Positions 1 to 7,971 of a stretch of 64,000 nt of DNA are shown here, piece by piece (the first letter of the stretch is position 1; the number at the start of each line of letters is the position of its first letter). The DNA comes from Pseudacidovorax sp. Its GTDB lineage: Bacteria > Pseudomonadota > Gammaproteobacteria > Burkholderiales > Burkholderiaceae_C. Below the pieces are notes generated by a model, which was given only the letters and a program-made list of their open reading frames with translations, searched no databases and had not been told where the DNA came from. The stretch is from positions 62,001 to 126,000 of the forward strand of contig NZ_JAGOPN010000004.1 in assembly GCF_017991995.1 (NCBI RefSeq). The letters are read 5' to 3'. The translations under genes were made by a program, and so were the position numbers.

Positions 1-209
1 TGATGCGACCCATCAGCACCAGCTGCCAGGACCACATGGGCTCCAGCTGGGCCCGCGTGCACACCTGGGACGGCGCCAAGTGGGGCGGCATGTCCGACTG
101 GTACCAGGCGGACGAGGCCATCCTGAAGCCTCTGGTCAAGACGACGGCGGACAAGTACGCGGCGGAGAAGAAGCTGACGCGGCGGGACGCCGCTGATTGT
201 GGCGCCTGA
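1..209 (+). CDS. C-terminal end of a branched-chain-type ABC transporter substrate-binding protein (partial)
   Basis: The reading frame enters from the left edge (codons begin at base 3) and stops with TGA at 207-209, leaving about 68 residues. The segment SSWARVHTWDGAKW followed by a WYQADEAILKPLV stretch and a Lys-rich tail matches the C-terminus of periplasmic Leu/Ile/Val-type binding proteins. The next gene on the same strand is a LivF-type ATPase, so this is probably the binding protein of the same import operon. The signal peptide and most of the ligand site lie outside the window, so the substrate cannot be judged. Confidence 0.7.
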   Translation, partial: MRPISTSCQDHMGSSWARVHTWDGAKWGGMSDWYQADEAILKPLVKTTADKYAAEKKLTRRDAADCGA

Positions 210-267
210 ACGGCGCCACAAACTGCGGTGCTCGGCGCACGCGCCGGCACTGAGGCACCCTCCCCTG

Positions 268-290
268 CCCCTCCCGCCGGGCGGGAGGGG
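268..290. other. GC-rich perfect hairpin between ABC genes
   Basis: An 11-base arm (CCCCTCCCGCC) is followed after one base by its exact complement. There is no T-run on either side, so it is not a classic intrinsic terminator. It lies between the binding-protein gene and the ATPase gene and could act as an mRNA-stabilising or attenuating structure. That role is inference. Confidence 0.4.
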
Positions 291-363
291 TGGCCTGCCA
301 ACCGGCTAGACGACGCGGGCGCTTTTGGTCGCCGTCCGCATCCCTGATGCCCGAAGGAACTTC

Positions 364-1176
364 ATGAGCCAAGGCAATCCTCTCCTCGACGTCAACGGCA
401 TCGAGGTCATCTACAACCACGTGATCCTGGTGCTCAAGGGCGTCTCGCTGCAGGTGCCCGAGGGCGGGATCGTGGCGCTGCTGGGCGGCAACGGCGCCGG
501 CAAGACGACCACGCTGCGCGCCGTCTCCAACCTGCTGGCCGGCGAGCGCGGGGCGGTGACCAAGGGCAGCATCACGCTGCGCGGCGAGCGCATCGAGGCG
601 CTGTCGCCGGCGGCGCTGGTCAAGCGCGGGCTGGTGCAGGTGATGGAAGGGCGCCACTGCTTCGCGCACCTGAGCATCGAGGACAACCTGATGACCGGCG
701 CCTACACCCGCACCGACGGCAAGGCCGCGGTGGCCGAGACGCTGGAGAAGGTCTATGCCTACTTCCCGCGGCTCAAGACGCGCCGCACCAGCCAGGCGGC
801 CTACACCTCGGGCGGCGAGCAGCAGATGTGCGCCATCGGTCGCGCGCTGATGGCCAACCCCAGCATGGTGCTGCTGGACGAACCCTCGATGGGCCTGGCG
901 CCGCAGATCGTCGAAGAGGTCTTCGCCATCGTGAAGGACCTCAACGAGAAGGAGCGCGTCACCTTCCTGCTGGCGGAGCAGAACACGCGCATGGCGCTGC
1001 GCTTCGCCAACTACGGCTACATCATGGAAAGCGGCCGCATCGTGATGGATGGCCCCGCCGACAGCTTGCGCGAGAACGAGGACGTGAAGGAGTTTTACCT
1101 CGGCATGGGCGGCGCCGACCGCAAGAGCTTCCGCGACGTCAAGAGCTACAAGCGCCGCAAGCGCTGGCTGGCCTGA
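364..1176 (+). CDS. Liv-type ABC transporter ATP-binding protein (LivF-like)
   Basis: This 270-residue ATPase would energise uptake of a branched-chain-like or aromatic acid substrate together with LivH/LivM/LivG partners, which must lie outside the window. Walker A is GGNGAGKT (residues 41-48), the signature is SGGEQ (about 149-153) and Walker B is MVLLDEP (about 168-174), followed by the LivF-typical SMGLAP. The ATG at 364 is preferred over an upstream TTG because AAGGAA lies just before it. The basic tail (KSYKRRKRWLA) is typical of LivF copies paired with acyl-CoA ligases. The binding-protein gene is upstream and a CoA ligase follows, which suggests import coupled to CoA activation. Confidence 0.88.
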   Translation: MSQGNPLLDVNGIEVIYNHVILVLKGVSLQVPEGGIVALLGGNGAGKTTTLRAVSNLLAGERGAVTKGSITLRGERIEALSPAALVKRGLVQVMEGRHCFAHLSIEDNLMTGAYTRTDGKAAVAETLEKVYAYFPRLKTRRTSQAAYTSGGEQQMCAIGRALMANPSMVLLDEPSMGLAPQIVEEVFAIVKDLNEKERVTFLLAEQNTRMALRFANYGYIMESGRIVMDGPADSLRENEDVKEFYLGMGGADRKSFRDVKSYKRRKRWLA

Positions 1177-1235
1177 GAAGGTGTGAACGGACCCGTCATG
1201 CCCGCTCGGCCATGCCGGATCCATTCACACCTTCT
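1176..1235. repeat. Long inverted repeat between livF and the ligase gene
   Basis: The arm AGAAGGTGTGAA at 1176-1187 is repeated as its exact complement at 1224-1235, with further pairing just inside (GGA/TCC). The loop of about 36 bases contains a partial inner dyad. It starts at the livF stop codon and could be a terminator without a T-run or a processing hairpin. Confidence 0.5.
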
Positions 1236-1274
1236 GAGACCCGACGCCACCCCCGACCTTGCCGCCAGCCTGTC

Positions 1275-2522
1275 ATGACCGACTTCTACGACGACCTCGA
1301 AACCCGTGCGCCTGAAGTGCGCGAAGCCGCCCTGCTGGCCGCGTTGCCGGCACAGATCCGCCACGCGCAGCAGAAGGCGCCCGCCTTCGGCCGCATCCTG
1401 CAAGCGGTGGATGCGGCCGCGGTCGACAGCCGCGCCGCCCTGGCCCGCTTGCCCGTGACGCGCAAGAGTGAGCTGCTCGCGCTGCAGCAGGCAGGGCGGG
1501 CGGAAGACGCCTTCGGCGGCTTTTCCGCCGTGGCGCGTGGCCCGGCCATGCCGCGCGTCTTTGCCAGCCCCGGGCCCATCTACGAACCGCAGGGGGCCCA
1601 TGGCGACCATTGGCGCGTGGGGCGGGCACTCTTCGCGGCCGGCTTCCGTTCGGGCGAGCTGGTGCACAACAGCTTCAGCTACCACATGACCCCGGCAGGC
1701 GCCATGATGGAGAGCGGCGCCCAAGCGCTGGGTTGCAGCGTCTTCCCCGGTGGCACCGGCCAGACCGAGCAGCAGCTGGAGGCGATGGCCGACCTGCGCC
1801 CCGATGGCTATGCGGGCACGCCCAGCTTCCTCAAGATCCTGCTGGAGAAGGCGGCCGAAAAGGGCCTGCGGCTGCCATCGCTGACCAAGGCACTCGTGTC
1901 GGGCGAGGCCTTTCCACCGAGTCTGCGCGCACATCTCGCAGGCCTGGGGGTGCAGGGCCTGCAGTGCTACGCCACGGCCGACCTGGGCCTGATCGCCTAC
2001 GAGACGCAGGCCCGCGAAGGGCTCGTGGTGGACGAGGGCGTTCTGGTCGAGATCGTGCGGCCGGGTACCGGCGACCCGGTGCCCGACGGCGAGGTGGGTG
2101 AGGTGGTCGTGACCACCTTCAATGCCGACTATCCGTTGGTGCGCTTTGGCACTGGCGATCTGTCGGCGGTCATGGCCGGACCCTGCCCGACGGGTCGTAC
2201 CAACCAACGCATCAAGGGCTGGATGGGCCGCGCCGACCAGACCACCAAGATCCGTGGCATGTTCGTGCACCCGGGGCAGGTGGCCGACATCGCGCGGCGC
2301 TTTCCTGAGATCGGACGCGCACGGCTGGTGGTCGAGGGCGCCACGGGCGACGACCGCATGACGCTCAAGGTCGAATGCAGCCATGCACCCGAAGGGTTGC
2401 AGGAGCGGGTGGCCGCTGCCATCCGCGACGTGACCAAGCTGCGTGGCGATGTGCTCCTCCAACCGCCCGGCAGCCTGCCCAACGACGGCAAGGTCATCGA
2501 GGACGCGCGCAACTACGAATGA
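1275..2522 (+). CDS. Phenylacetate-CoA ligase-like AMP-forming enzyme
   Basis: The 415-residue product resembles the PaaK branch of adenylate-forming ligases, which convert an aromatic or other carboxylic acid to its CoA thioester via an acyl-AMP. Seen in the protein are the central region SYHMTPAGAMMESGAQALG, the PGGTGQTEQ stretch, a YATADLGLIAYET segment corresponding to the adenylate-binding motif, and RFGTGDLS near the hinge. The C-terminal domain ends with the expected LPNDGKVIED, where the conserved Lys sits. The ATG at 1275 begins MTDFYDDLETRAP, a normal start for the family. It follows livF and a stable terminator lies just after it, so it is the last gene of the operon. The exact acid is unknown. 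Confidence 0.85.
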   Translation: MTDFYDDLETRAPEVREAALLAALPAQIRHAQQKAPAFGRILQAVDAAAVDSRAALARLPVTRKSELLALQQAGRAEDAFGGFSAVARGPAMPRVFASPGPIYEPQGAHGDHWRVGRALFAAGFRSGELVHNSFSYHMTPAGAMMESGAQALGCSVFPGGTGQTEQQLEAMADLRPDGYAGTPSFLKILLEKAAEKGLRLPSLTKALVSGEAFPPSLRAHLAGLGVQGLQCYATADLGLIAYETQAREGLVVDEGVLVEIVRPGTGDPVPDGEVGEVVVTTFNADYPLVRFGTGDLSAVMAGPCPTGRTNQRIKGWMGRADQTTKIRGMFVHPGQVADIARRFPEIGRARLVVEGATGDDRMTLKVECSHAPEGLQERVAAAIRDVTKLRGDVLLQPPGSLPNDGKVIEDARNYE

Positions 2523-2529
2523 ACGCACA

Positions 2530-2559
2530 AAGGCCGCCTGGTGTTTGCCAGGCGGCCTT
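2530..2559. terminator. Intrinsic terminator-like hairpin between convergent genes
   Basis: A perfect 12-bp stem (AAGGCCGCCTGG and its complement) closes a 6-base loop TGTTTG. It begins 7 bases after the ligase stop and lies between converging genes, so it probably ends transcription from the left. The T-run after it is short (two T). Confidence 0.75.
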
Positions 2560-2611
2560 GCTGAGGGTGGATGTGCCGTCGAGCAGGAACCCGTCTTTCT
2601 ACGCGCGGGCG

Positions 2612-3166
2612 TCAGGCGTCTGCCAAGGCGGCGGCGAACAGCTTCACCATCTCCCGGTTGAAGGCTGGAATGTCCTTGGGATTGCGGCTCGTGAGCAGCT
2701 GGCCGTCGACGACGGCCTCCTGGTCGACCCAGCGCGCGCCGGCGTTGGACAGATCGTTCTTCAGCGACGGCCAGGACGTCATCTGCTTGCCCTTGACGGC
2801 GCCGGCATCGATCAGCGTCCAGGGGCCGTGGCAGATGGCGGCGATGGGCTTGCCGGCGTCGGCGAAGGCCTTGATCAGCGCGATGGCCTTCGGCTCCAGC
2901 CGCAGGGCGTCGGGATTCACCACGCCGCCGGGCAGCAGCAGCGCGTCGAAGTCATCGGCCTTGGCGCCATCGAGCGCCACATCGACCGGGAACTTGTCGG
3001 CCTTGTCGTGGTGATTCCATCCCTGCACTTGGCCCTTCATCGGCGAGACGATCTGCGTCTTCGCGCCCGCCTGGTCCAGCGCCTTGCGAGGCTCGGTCAT
3101 CTCGACCTGTTCGAAGCCATCAGCGACGAGGATGGCGACCTTGAGGTCCTTGAGGGAATCGGTCAT
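2612..3166 (-). CDS. DJ-1/PfpI family protein (type 1 glutamine amidotransferase-like)
   Basis: The 184-residue protein belongs to the DJ-1/PfpI superfamily, whose members act as stress proteins, deglycases or proteases. The nucleophile elbow AICHGPW places the catalytic Cys at about 112 next to His 113, and the acidic partner is Glu 19 in ADGFEQVE. The length matches the PfpI/YhbO group rather than the larger Hsp31 group. A strong ribosome site AAAGGAA precedes the ATG at 3166. It is a single-gene unit, convergent with the ligase gene and separated from it by a terminator. The exact enzymatic activity cannot be read from the sequence. Confidence 0.88.
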   Translation of the reverse strand: MTDSLKDLKVAILVADGFEQVEMTEPRKALDQAGAKTQIVSPMKGQVQGWNHHDKADKFPVDVALDGAKADDFDALLLPGGVVNPDALRLEPKAIALIKAFADAGKPIAAICHGPWTLIDAGAVKGKQMTSWPSLKNDLSNAGARWVDQEAVVDGQLLTSRNPKDIPAFNREMVKLFAAALADA

Positions 3167-3291
3167 GGGGTGTTCCTTTCGTGTGTGGGTGGGAGTACGA
3201 AGGGTTCACCCTAGGTGCCTGCGCGCCGAGCCCCATCGGCCGGAGGCCGCAACCCATGTCGGACAGGTCGACGGGCGTGGGGGCCCGCAGA

Positions 3292-3723
3292 TCAGTAACG
3301 CATCTCGATCAGCCGCTCGCGCATGGCCTGCAGCGCCGCGCGCATCCGATCCACCTCGGCTGGCGCGCAGACCGAGAGGATCTCGTCGGTGAGGGCGCTC
3401 ACCGCCTTTTCCGCCCGTGCGTAGAGGCGCCTTCCCTTGGCTGAGATGGCCACCATCACCGCCCGGCCGTCGTGCTCGGCACCTCCCCGCGTCACCAGGC
3501 TGCGCTCCTCCAGCCCGTGCAGCATGCGCGTCAGCCGGGTGCGCTCGTAGGCTGTCCACTGGGCCAGTTCCTGCATGGCCATGGGCCCGCGGCTGTGCAG
3601 CGTGCCCAGCGTGCGCCATTCGGTGGTCAGCAGGCCGTAGGGGCGCAGCACATCCTGCAGGGCGCGGTCTCGCCGGTACACCACCTGGGTGCAGAGAAAG
3701 AAGATGTGGTCTTCGAGTTCCAT
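3292..3723 (-). CDS. MarR family transcriptional regulator
   Basis: The 143-residue protein has the winged helix-turn-helix of MarR regulators: a recognition helix around YERTRLTRMLHGLEERSLV, then a wing with GGAEHDGRAVMVAISAKG. MarR proteins bind short palindromes as dimers and release them on binding a small, often aromatic, ligand. It is divergent from the FAD oxidase gene at 3963. The 239-base gap between them holds two near-identical dyads, so it probably represses the catabolic cluster and itself. The ATG at 3723 (MELEDHIFFL) is the family-typical start; longer upstream frames lack similarity. Confidence 0.9.
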   Translation of the reverse strand: MELEDHIFFLCTQVVYRRDRALQDVLRPYGLLTTEWRTLGTLHSRGPMAMQELAQWTAYERTRLTRMLHGLEERSLVTRGGAEHDGRAVMVAISAKGRRLYARAEKAVSALTDEILSVCAPAEVDRMRAALQAMRERLIEMRY

Positions 3724-3790
3724 GGGGCCGTGCCTCCGGTCGCGGCCCCGCCAATGTAGCCGCGACGGTGGCGCCCGCCATCCTCTTTGT

Positions 3791-3802
3791 GTGCATATGC
3801 AC
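3791..3802. promoter_or_regulatory. Candidate MarR operator 1
   Basis: GTGCATATGCAC is a perfect 12-bp palindrome in the divergent intergenic region. It is followed by GCAG, as is the second copy at 3871. Perfect short dyads next to a marR gene are typical MarR sites; binding itself is inference. Confidence 0.55.
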
Positions 3803-3870
3803 GCAGTGGCACGCTCTTTGCTCGATTTGACCTGACGACGTGTCCAGCCCAGGGTCCGTGCGCCAGATCC

Positions 3871-3882
3871 GTGCATCCGCAC
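3871..3882. promoter_or_regulatory. Candidate MarR operator 2
   Basis: GTGCATCCGCAC matches operator 1 in 10 of 12 bases and is again followed by GCAG. It lies exactly 80 bp downstream of the first site, about 80 bp before the oxidase start codon. Confidence 0.5.
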
Positions 3883-3962
3883 GCAGATGGCGCCCGGCGA
3901 CTTGAACCGCCCCGCAGCGACGGCGCCACAACCTCAACCGACTGTTTGTGGAGAAGCCACGC

Positions 3963-5384
3963 ATGCATGACACCGCCGCCTTCCTGGCCGCGCTGGGCGA
4001 TGTGCCCGCCATTTCCGATCCCGACGTCGTCCGGCGCAAGAGCCGCGACATGACGGCCAACTTCAGCCCCGTGATGAAGGACGACGCCCTGCGCCACGTC
4101 GCCGACGTGCTGGTGCAGCCGCGCGACCGCGCGGACGTGCTGCGCGTGGCCTCGGCCGCGGCGCGCACCCGCATGCCGCTGGTGATGCGCGGGGCCGGCA
4201 CCTGCAACTTCGGCCAGGGCATTCCGCTCGCCGGTGGCGCCATGGTCGACATGACGGCGCTCGACCGCGTGCTGGGCACCGACGGTCCGCGCGTGCGGGC
4301 CGAGCCCGGCGCGCGCATGGCGGCCATCGACGAGGCCACGCGGCCCGGCGGCTGGGAGCTGCGCATCCATCCTTCCACCAAGCGCGTGGCCACGCTGGGC
4401 GGCTTCGTCGGCGGCGGTCATGCCGGCGTGGGCAGCTGCGCCTGGGGCATCCTGCGCGACTGCGGCAACATCCTCGGTCTCGAAGTGGTGAGCGTGGAGG
4501 ACGAGCCGCGCACCGTGCAGCTGCGCGGCGATGCGGTCAACCGCGTGCACCATGCCTACGGCAGCAACGGCATCATCACCGCCATCGAGATGCCGCTGGC
4601 GCCCGCCTGGGCCTGGCGCGAGGCGGTGGTGGTGTTCCCCGAATTCATGACGGCGGTGGAGTTCGCGCATGCGCTCTCCACCTCCGACGGCATCGTCAAG
4701 AAGCTGGTCAGCGTTCTGGGCGGCCCCATCTGGCGCATGATGCGCATGCTCAAGGACCTGGGCGGCGCGGACAACGACGGCATGGTGCTGGCCATGGTGG
4801 CCGAGCCCTTCATGGAAGCCTTCGAGGCGTTGGTGGCCGAATTCGGCGGCCAGCTCGCCAGCGTGGCGGCCGAGGGCCAGGGGCCGTACCGCGTGCCCAT
4901 CTACGAGCTGGCCTGGGGCCACACCCGCCTGCATGTGAATCGCGACCATCCCGAGGTGGTGAGCAACGTGGGCCTGTACCTCGACCCGGACCTGGTGGGC
5001 GCCATCCGCCGCAGCCACCGCCGCTTCGGCCATCTGCTGGGCATGCATTTCGAAGCCAAGCGCTTCGACGGCAAGCTGAGCTTCCAGGGCTCGCCTTTCT
5101 TCCGCTACGAGGGCGACGAACACCTGGCCGAGGTCATGCGCGGCATGGCCGAGGACGGCGCCATGGTGGCCAACAACCACACCTTCCTGGTCAAGGAAGG
5201 CGGCATGAAGTCGGTCGACGCCGAGGACCGCGCCTTCAAGCAGGCCATGGACCCGCACGGGCTGATGAACCCCGGCAAGCTGCGCTTCGACGAGGCCGCC
5301 GCGCGCGAGAGCACCGGAGGCGATCTGCCCAGCGCCGGCTGGCGTTTCCGTGGCGCCCAGGCCGCCGAGCCCGCCGACGCCTGA
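3963..5384 (+). CDS. FAD-binding oxidase of the VAO/GlcD family
   Basis: The 473-residue protein has a PCMH-type FAD domain: RGAGTCNFGQGIPLAGG and the second FAD contact GGFVGGGHAGVGS, with a C-terminal DPHGLMNPGKLRF typical of GlcD and vanillyl-alcohol oxidase relatives. Such enzymes oxidise hydroxy acids, alcohols or amines. The ATG at 3963 has GGAGAAG seven bases upstream, which decides against the GTG at 3948. It heads a plus-strand cluster with a periplasmic binding protein and an amidohydrolase, opposite a MarR gene, so a role in breaking down an imported compound is likely. The substrate is unknown. Confidence 0.82.
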   Translation: MHDTAAFLAALGDVPAISDPDVVRRKSRDMTANFSPVMKDDALRHVADVLVQPRDRADVLRVASAAARTRMPLVMRGAGTCNFGQGIPLAGGAMVDMTALDRVLGTDGPRVRAEPGARMAAIDEATRPGGWELRIHPSTKRVATLGGFVGGGHAGVGSCAWGILRDCGNILGLEVVSVEDEPRTVQLRGDAVNRVHHAYGSNGIITAIEMPLAPAWAWREAVVVFPEFMTAVEFAHALSTSDGIVKKLVSVLGGPIWRMMRMLKDLGGADNDGMVLAMVAEPFMEAFEALVAEFGGQLASVAAEGQGPYRVPIYELAWGHTRLHVNRDHPEVVSNVGLYLDPDLVGAIRRSHRRFGHLLGMHFEAKRFDGKLSFQGSPFFRYEGDEHLAEVMRGMAEDGAMVANNHTFLVKEGGMKSVDAEDRAFKQAMDPHGLMNPGKLRFDEAAARESTGGDLPSAGWRFRGAQAAEPADA

Positions 5385-5430
5385 TGCGCGCGCCCCTCCC
5401 ATCCATCATCCCCGTCCGAGGACTTCTGCC

Positions 5431-6450
5431 ATGAACGCCCCCCACACCCTCACCCGCCGCAAGACTCTGGCCGCCCTCGGCGGCGCGGCGCTCGTCTCCG
5501 GCATGCCCGCCTTCCTGCCGCGCGCCAATGCGCAGGGCCTGACCAAGGTGAGCTTCCAGACCGGCTGGCTGGCCCAGGCCGAGCACGGCGGCATGTACCA
5601 GGCCGCCGCCACCGGCATCTACAAGGAGCATGGCCTGGAGGTGGAGATCCGCCCCGGCGGTCCGCAGGTCAACACGGTGCAGCTGTTCATGGCCGGCAGC
5701 TCCGACTTCGCCGAGGCCGACGGTTTCCGCGCCTTCGCCTATGCCAAGGACAAGCTGCCGGCCGTGGCCATCGCCGCCTTCTTCCAGAAGGACCCGCGGG
5801 TGCTGATGTCGCACCCGGGCACCGGCAGCGACACGCTGGCCAGCCTGAAGGGCAAGCCGCTGTTCGTCGCCACCACCGGCCGCCAGACCTACTGGCTGTG
5901 GCTCAAGGCCAAATACGGCCTGACCGACGACCAGCTCAAGCCCTATGCCTTCAGCCTCGCGCCCTGGCTGGTCGACAAGCAATCGACCGTGCAGGGCTAC
6001 CTGACCAGCGAGCCCTTCAACGCCCGCAAGTCCGGCGTGGAGCCCGTGGTGCACCTGCTGGCCGACCAGGGCTTCGACAACTACGCCAGCGTGGCGATGG
6101 CCACGCCCAAGATGGTCAAGGAGCAGCCGGAGTTGGTGCAGCGCTTCGTCGATGCCACGGCCAAGGGCTGGAAGAGTTACCTCAATGGCGACCCGGCGCC
6201 GGGCAACGCCCTGATCAAGAAGCACAACCCGCAGATGGGCGACGACGTCATCGCCTATGCCATCGGCGCCATGCGCCAGTACGGCATCGTCGAGACGGCC
6301 GAGGCGCAGGCCGGCGGGGGCATCGGCGCCATGAATGCGGCGCGCTGGCAACGCTTCTACGATGCGATGGTCGCCGCCGGCGCGCTGGCGCCGGGGCTGG
6401 ACGTCAAGACCGCCTACACGATGCAGTTCGTGAGCGGCAAGCGGGCGTGA
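5431..6450 (+). CDS. NMT1/SsuA-type ABC transporter substrate-binding protein
   Basis: The 339-residue protein starts with a Tat-like signal (TRRKTLAALGG, hydrophobic stretch, cut after RANA) and continues as an NMT1/THI5-type binding protein (KVSFQTGWLAQAEHGGMYQAAATGIYKEHGLEVEI). Relatives deliver sulfonates, taurine, pyrimidine precursors or aromatic acids to an ABC permease. No permease or ATPase gene is adjacent, so it is an orphan here. The amidohydrolase that follows resembles cytosine deaminases, so an N-heterocyclic ligand is possible, but this is only inferred from context. Confidence 0.85.
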   Translation: MNAPHTLTRRKTLAALGGAALVSGMPAFLPRANAQGLTKVSFQTGWLAQAEHGGMYQAAATGIYKEHGLEVEIRPGGPQVNTVQLFMAGSSDFAEADGFRAFAYAKDKLPAVAIAAFFQKDPRVLMSHPGTGSDTLASLKGKPLFVATTGRQTYWLWLKAKYGLTDDQLKPYAFSLAPWLVDKQSTVQGYLTSEPFNARKSGVEPVVHLLADQGFDNYASVAMATPKMVKEQPELVQRFVDATAKGWKSYLNGDPAPGNALIKKHNPQMGDDVIAYAIGAMRQYGIVETAEAQAGGGIGAMNAARWQRFYDAMVAAGALAPGLDVKTAYTMQFVSGKRA

Positions 6451-6452
6451 AA

Positions 6453-6576
6453 CACCCCCATGCCGCTTCGCGGCTCCCCCTCTCTTGCGCCTTCGGCTTG
6501 GAGGGGGCGCACCCCGCGGCCTGGCATAGCCAGTTCCGCGGGTGCACGGGCATGGCCTGCTCCGCGGCCCTTCGAT
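6453..6576 (+). repeat. Dispersed intergenic repeat, copy A
   Basis: This segment shares long blocks with 33999-34124 (same orientation) and 10420-10535 (inverted), including GCCTTCGGCTTGGAGGG (copies A and C) and GGCCTGCTCCGCGGCC (all three). Its centre folds as GCGG...CCGC around CTGGC-ATA-GCCAG. It fills the gap between the binding-protein and amidohydrolase genes and codes for nothing evident. Confidence 0.8.
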
Positions 6577-6615
6577 CCTTGCGGCCATGCTGACAGCAAC
6601 GGAGACTCGATCGAC

Positions 6616-7971
6616 ATGACCCACGCCTTCTTCACGCCGCCCGAGGGCGGCACCTACGCCCTGCGCCACGTGCGCGCCCCGCGTTGCCTGATCGACGACC
6701 CGTCAGCCGACCGCCTTGCGCCGGCCGGCGATGGCGATCTCGTCGCGCTGGACCTGGCCATCGAGGCCGGCCGCATCGCCGCCATCGCGCCCGCCGGCAG
6801 CCTGGCGCCCGAACGCGGGCCGCACCTGGACGACTCGCTGGCGCTGCCCTGCTTCGTCGACCTGCACACCCACCTGGACAAGGGCCACATCTGGCCGCGC
6901 AAGGCCAACCCGACCGGCGACGGCGCGGGCGCCTCACGCGCGACGATGGAGGACCGCACGAAGAACTGGCATGCCGAGGATGTGCGCCGGCGCATGGACT
7001 TCGCGCTGCGCACGGCCTATGCCAAGGGCGTGTCGGCCATCCGCACGCACCTCGATTCGCTGGCGCCGCAGGCAGACATCTCCTTCCCGGTGTTCCGCGA
7101 GATGCGCGAGCGCTGGGCGGGCCGCATCGCGCTGCAGGTGTCGTCCATCGCGCCGGTGGACATCTTCCTGGGCGACGAAGGCGTCCACCTGGCCAACATC
7201 GTTGCCGAAAGCGGCGGCAACCTCGGTTGCGTGACCAAGTCGCAGCGCCACCCGGCCGAGGCCACGCCGCCCGAGATCGACGAGGGCATCGCGCGCCTTC
7301 TGACGCTGGCCACCGAGCGCGGCCTGGACGTGGACCTGCACGTGGACGAATCCACTGACCCGCGCGCCCGCTCGCTGATCCGCATCGCCAGGGTGGCCAT
7401 CGCGCAGGGCTTCAAGGGCCGCATCCTGTGCGGGCACTGCACCGCGCTGGCGCTGCAGACGGACGCGTTCATCGCCGAGACCATCGCCGCGTGCCGCGAG
7501 GCCGGCATCGCCATCGTGAGCCTGCCGACGGTCAACATGTACCTGCAGGACCGCAGCGTGGAGGCCACGCGCACGCCGCGCTGGCGGGGTGTGACGGTCA
7601 TGCACGAGCTCAAGGCGGCCGGCGTGCCGGTAGCCGTGGCCGGCGACAACTGCCGCGACCCGTTCTACGCCTACGGCGACCACGACATGCTGGACACCTA
7701 CACCCAGGCGGTGAAGATCCTGCACCTGGACCATCCCTTCGCGGACTGGATCCGCGCCGCCAGCGCCACGCCGGCGCAGATCATGGGCCTCGACGGCTTC
7801 GGAATGCTGCGCGTGGGCAACCCGGCCGACCTGACGGTGCTGCGTGCGCGCAGCTATTCGGAGCTGCTGGCCCGCGCGCCCTTCGACCGCGCCGTCATCC
7901 GCGCGGGCCGTGCCATCGACACCACGCTGCCCGACTACCGCGAACTGGACGACCTCGTCATGCCGCGCTGA
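6616..7971 (+). CDS. Cytosine-deaminase-like amidohydrolase
   Basis: The 451-residue protein is a metal-dependent amidohydrolase of the CodA type, enzymes that deaminate or hydrolyse pyrimidine-like and related N-heterocycles. Metal ligands are visible as HTHLDKGH (His 84 and His 86), the DLHVDES segment, LCGHC, and AGDNCRDPF with the late Asp, as in CodA. The ATG at 6616 is preceded by GGAG about ten bases upstream. It lies after the orphan binding protein and repeat copy A, and its 3' end overlaps the convergent LysR gene by 14 bases. True cytosine activity is not certain, because many CodA relatives act on triazines or other cyclic amides. Confidence 0.8.
   Translation: MTHAFFTPPEGGTYALRHVRAPRCLIDDPSADRLAPAGDGDLVALDLAIEAGRIAAIAPAGSLAPERGPHLDDSLALPCFVDLHTHLDKGHIWPRKANPTGDGAGASRATMEDRTKNWHAEDVRRRMDFALRTAYAKGVSAIRTHLDSLAPQADISFPVFREMRERWAGRIALQVSSIAPVDIFLGDEGVHLANIVAESGGNLGCVTKSQRHPAEATPPEIDEGIARLLTLATERGLDVDLHVDESTDPRARSLIRIARVAIAQGFKGRILCGHCTALALQTDAFIAETIAACREAGIAIVSLPTVNMYLQDRSVEATRTPRWRGVTVMHELKAAGVPVAVAGDNCRDPFYAYGDHDMLDTYTQAVKILHLDHPFADWIRAASATPAQIMGLDGFGMLRVGNPADLTVLRARSYSELLARAPFDRAVIRAGRAIDTTLPDYRELDDLVMPR

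Noticed and set aside
3627..5402. A 591-codon minus-strand frame opposite the FAD oxidase
   Set aside because: It is Gly/Ala/His-rich shadow sequence running into the MarR gene in the wrong frame. The plus-strand FAD motifs are unambiguous.
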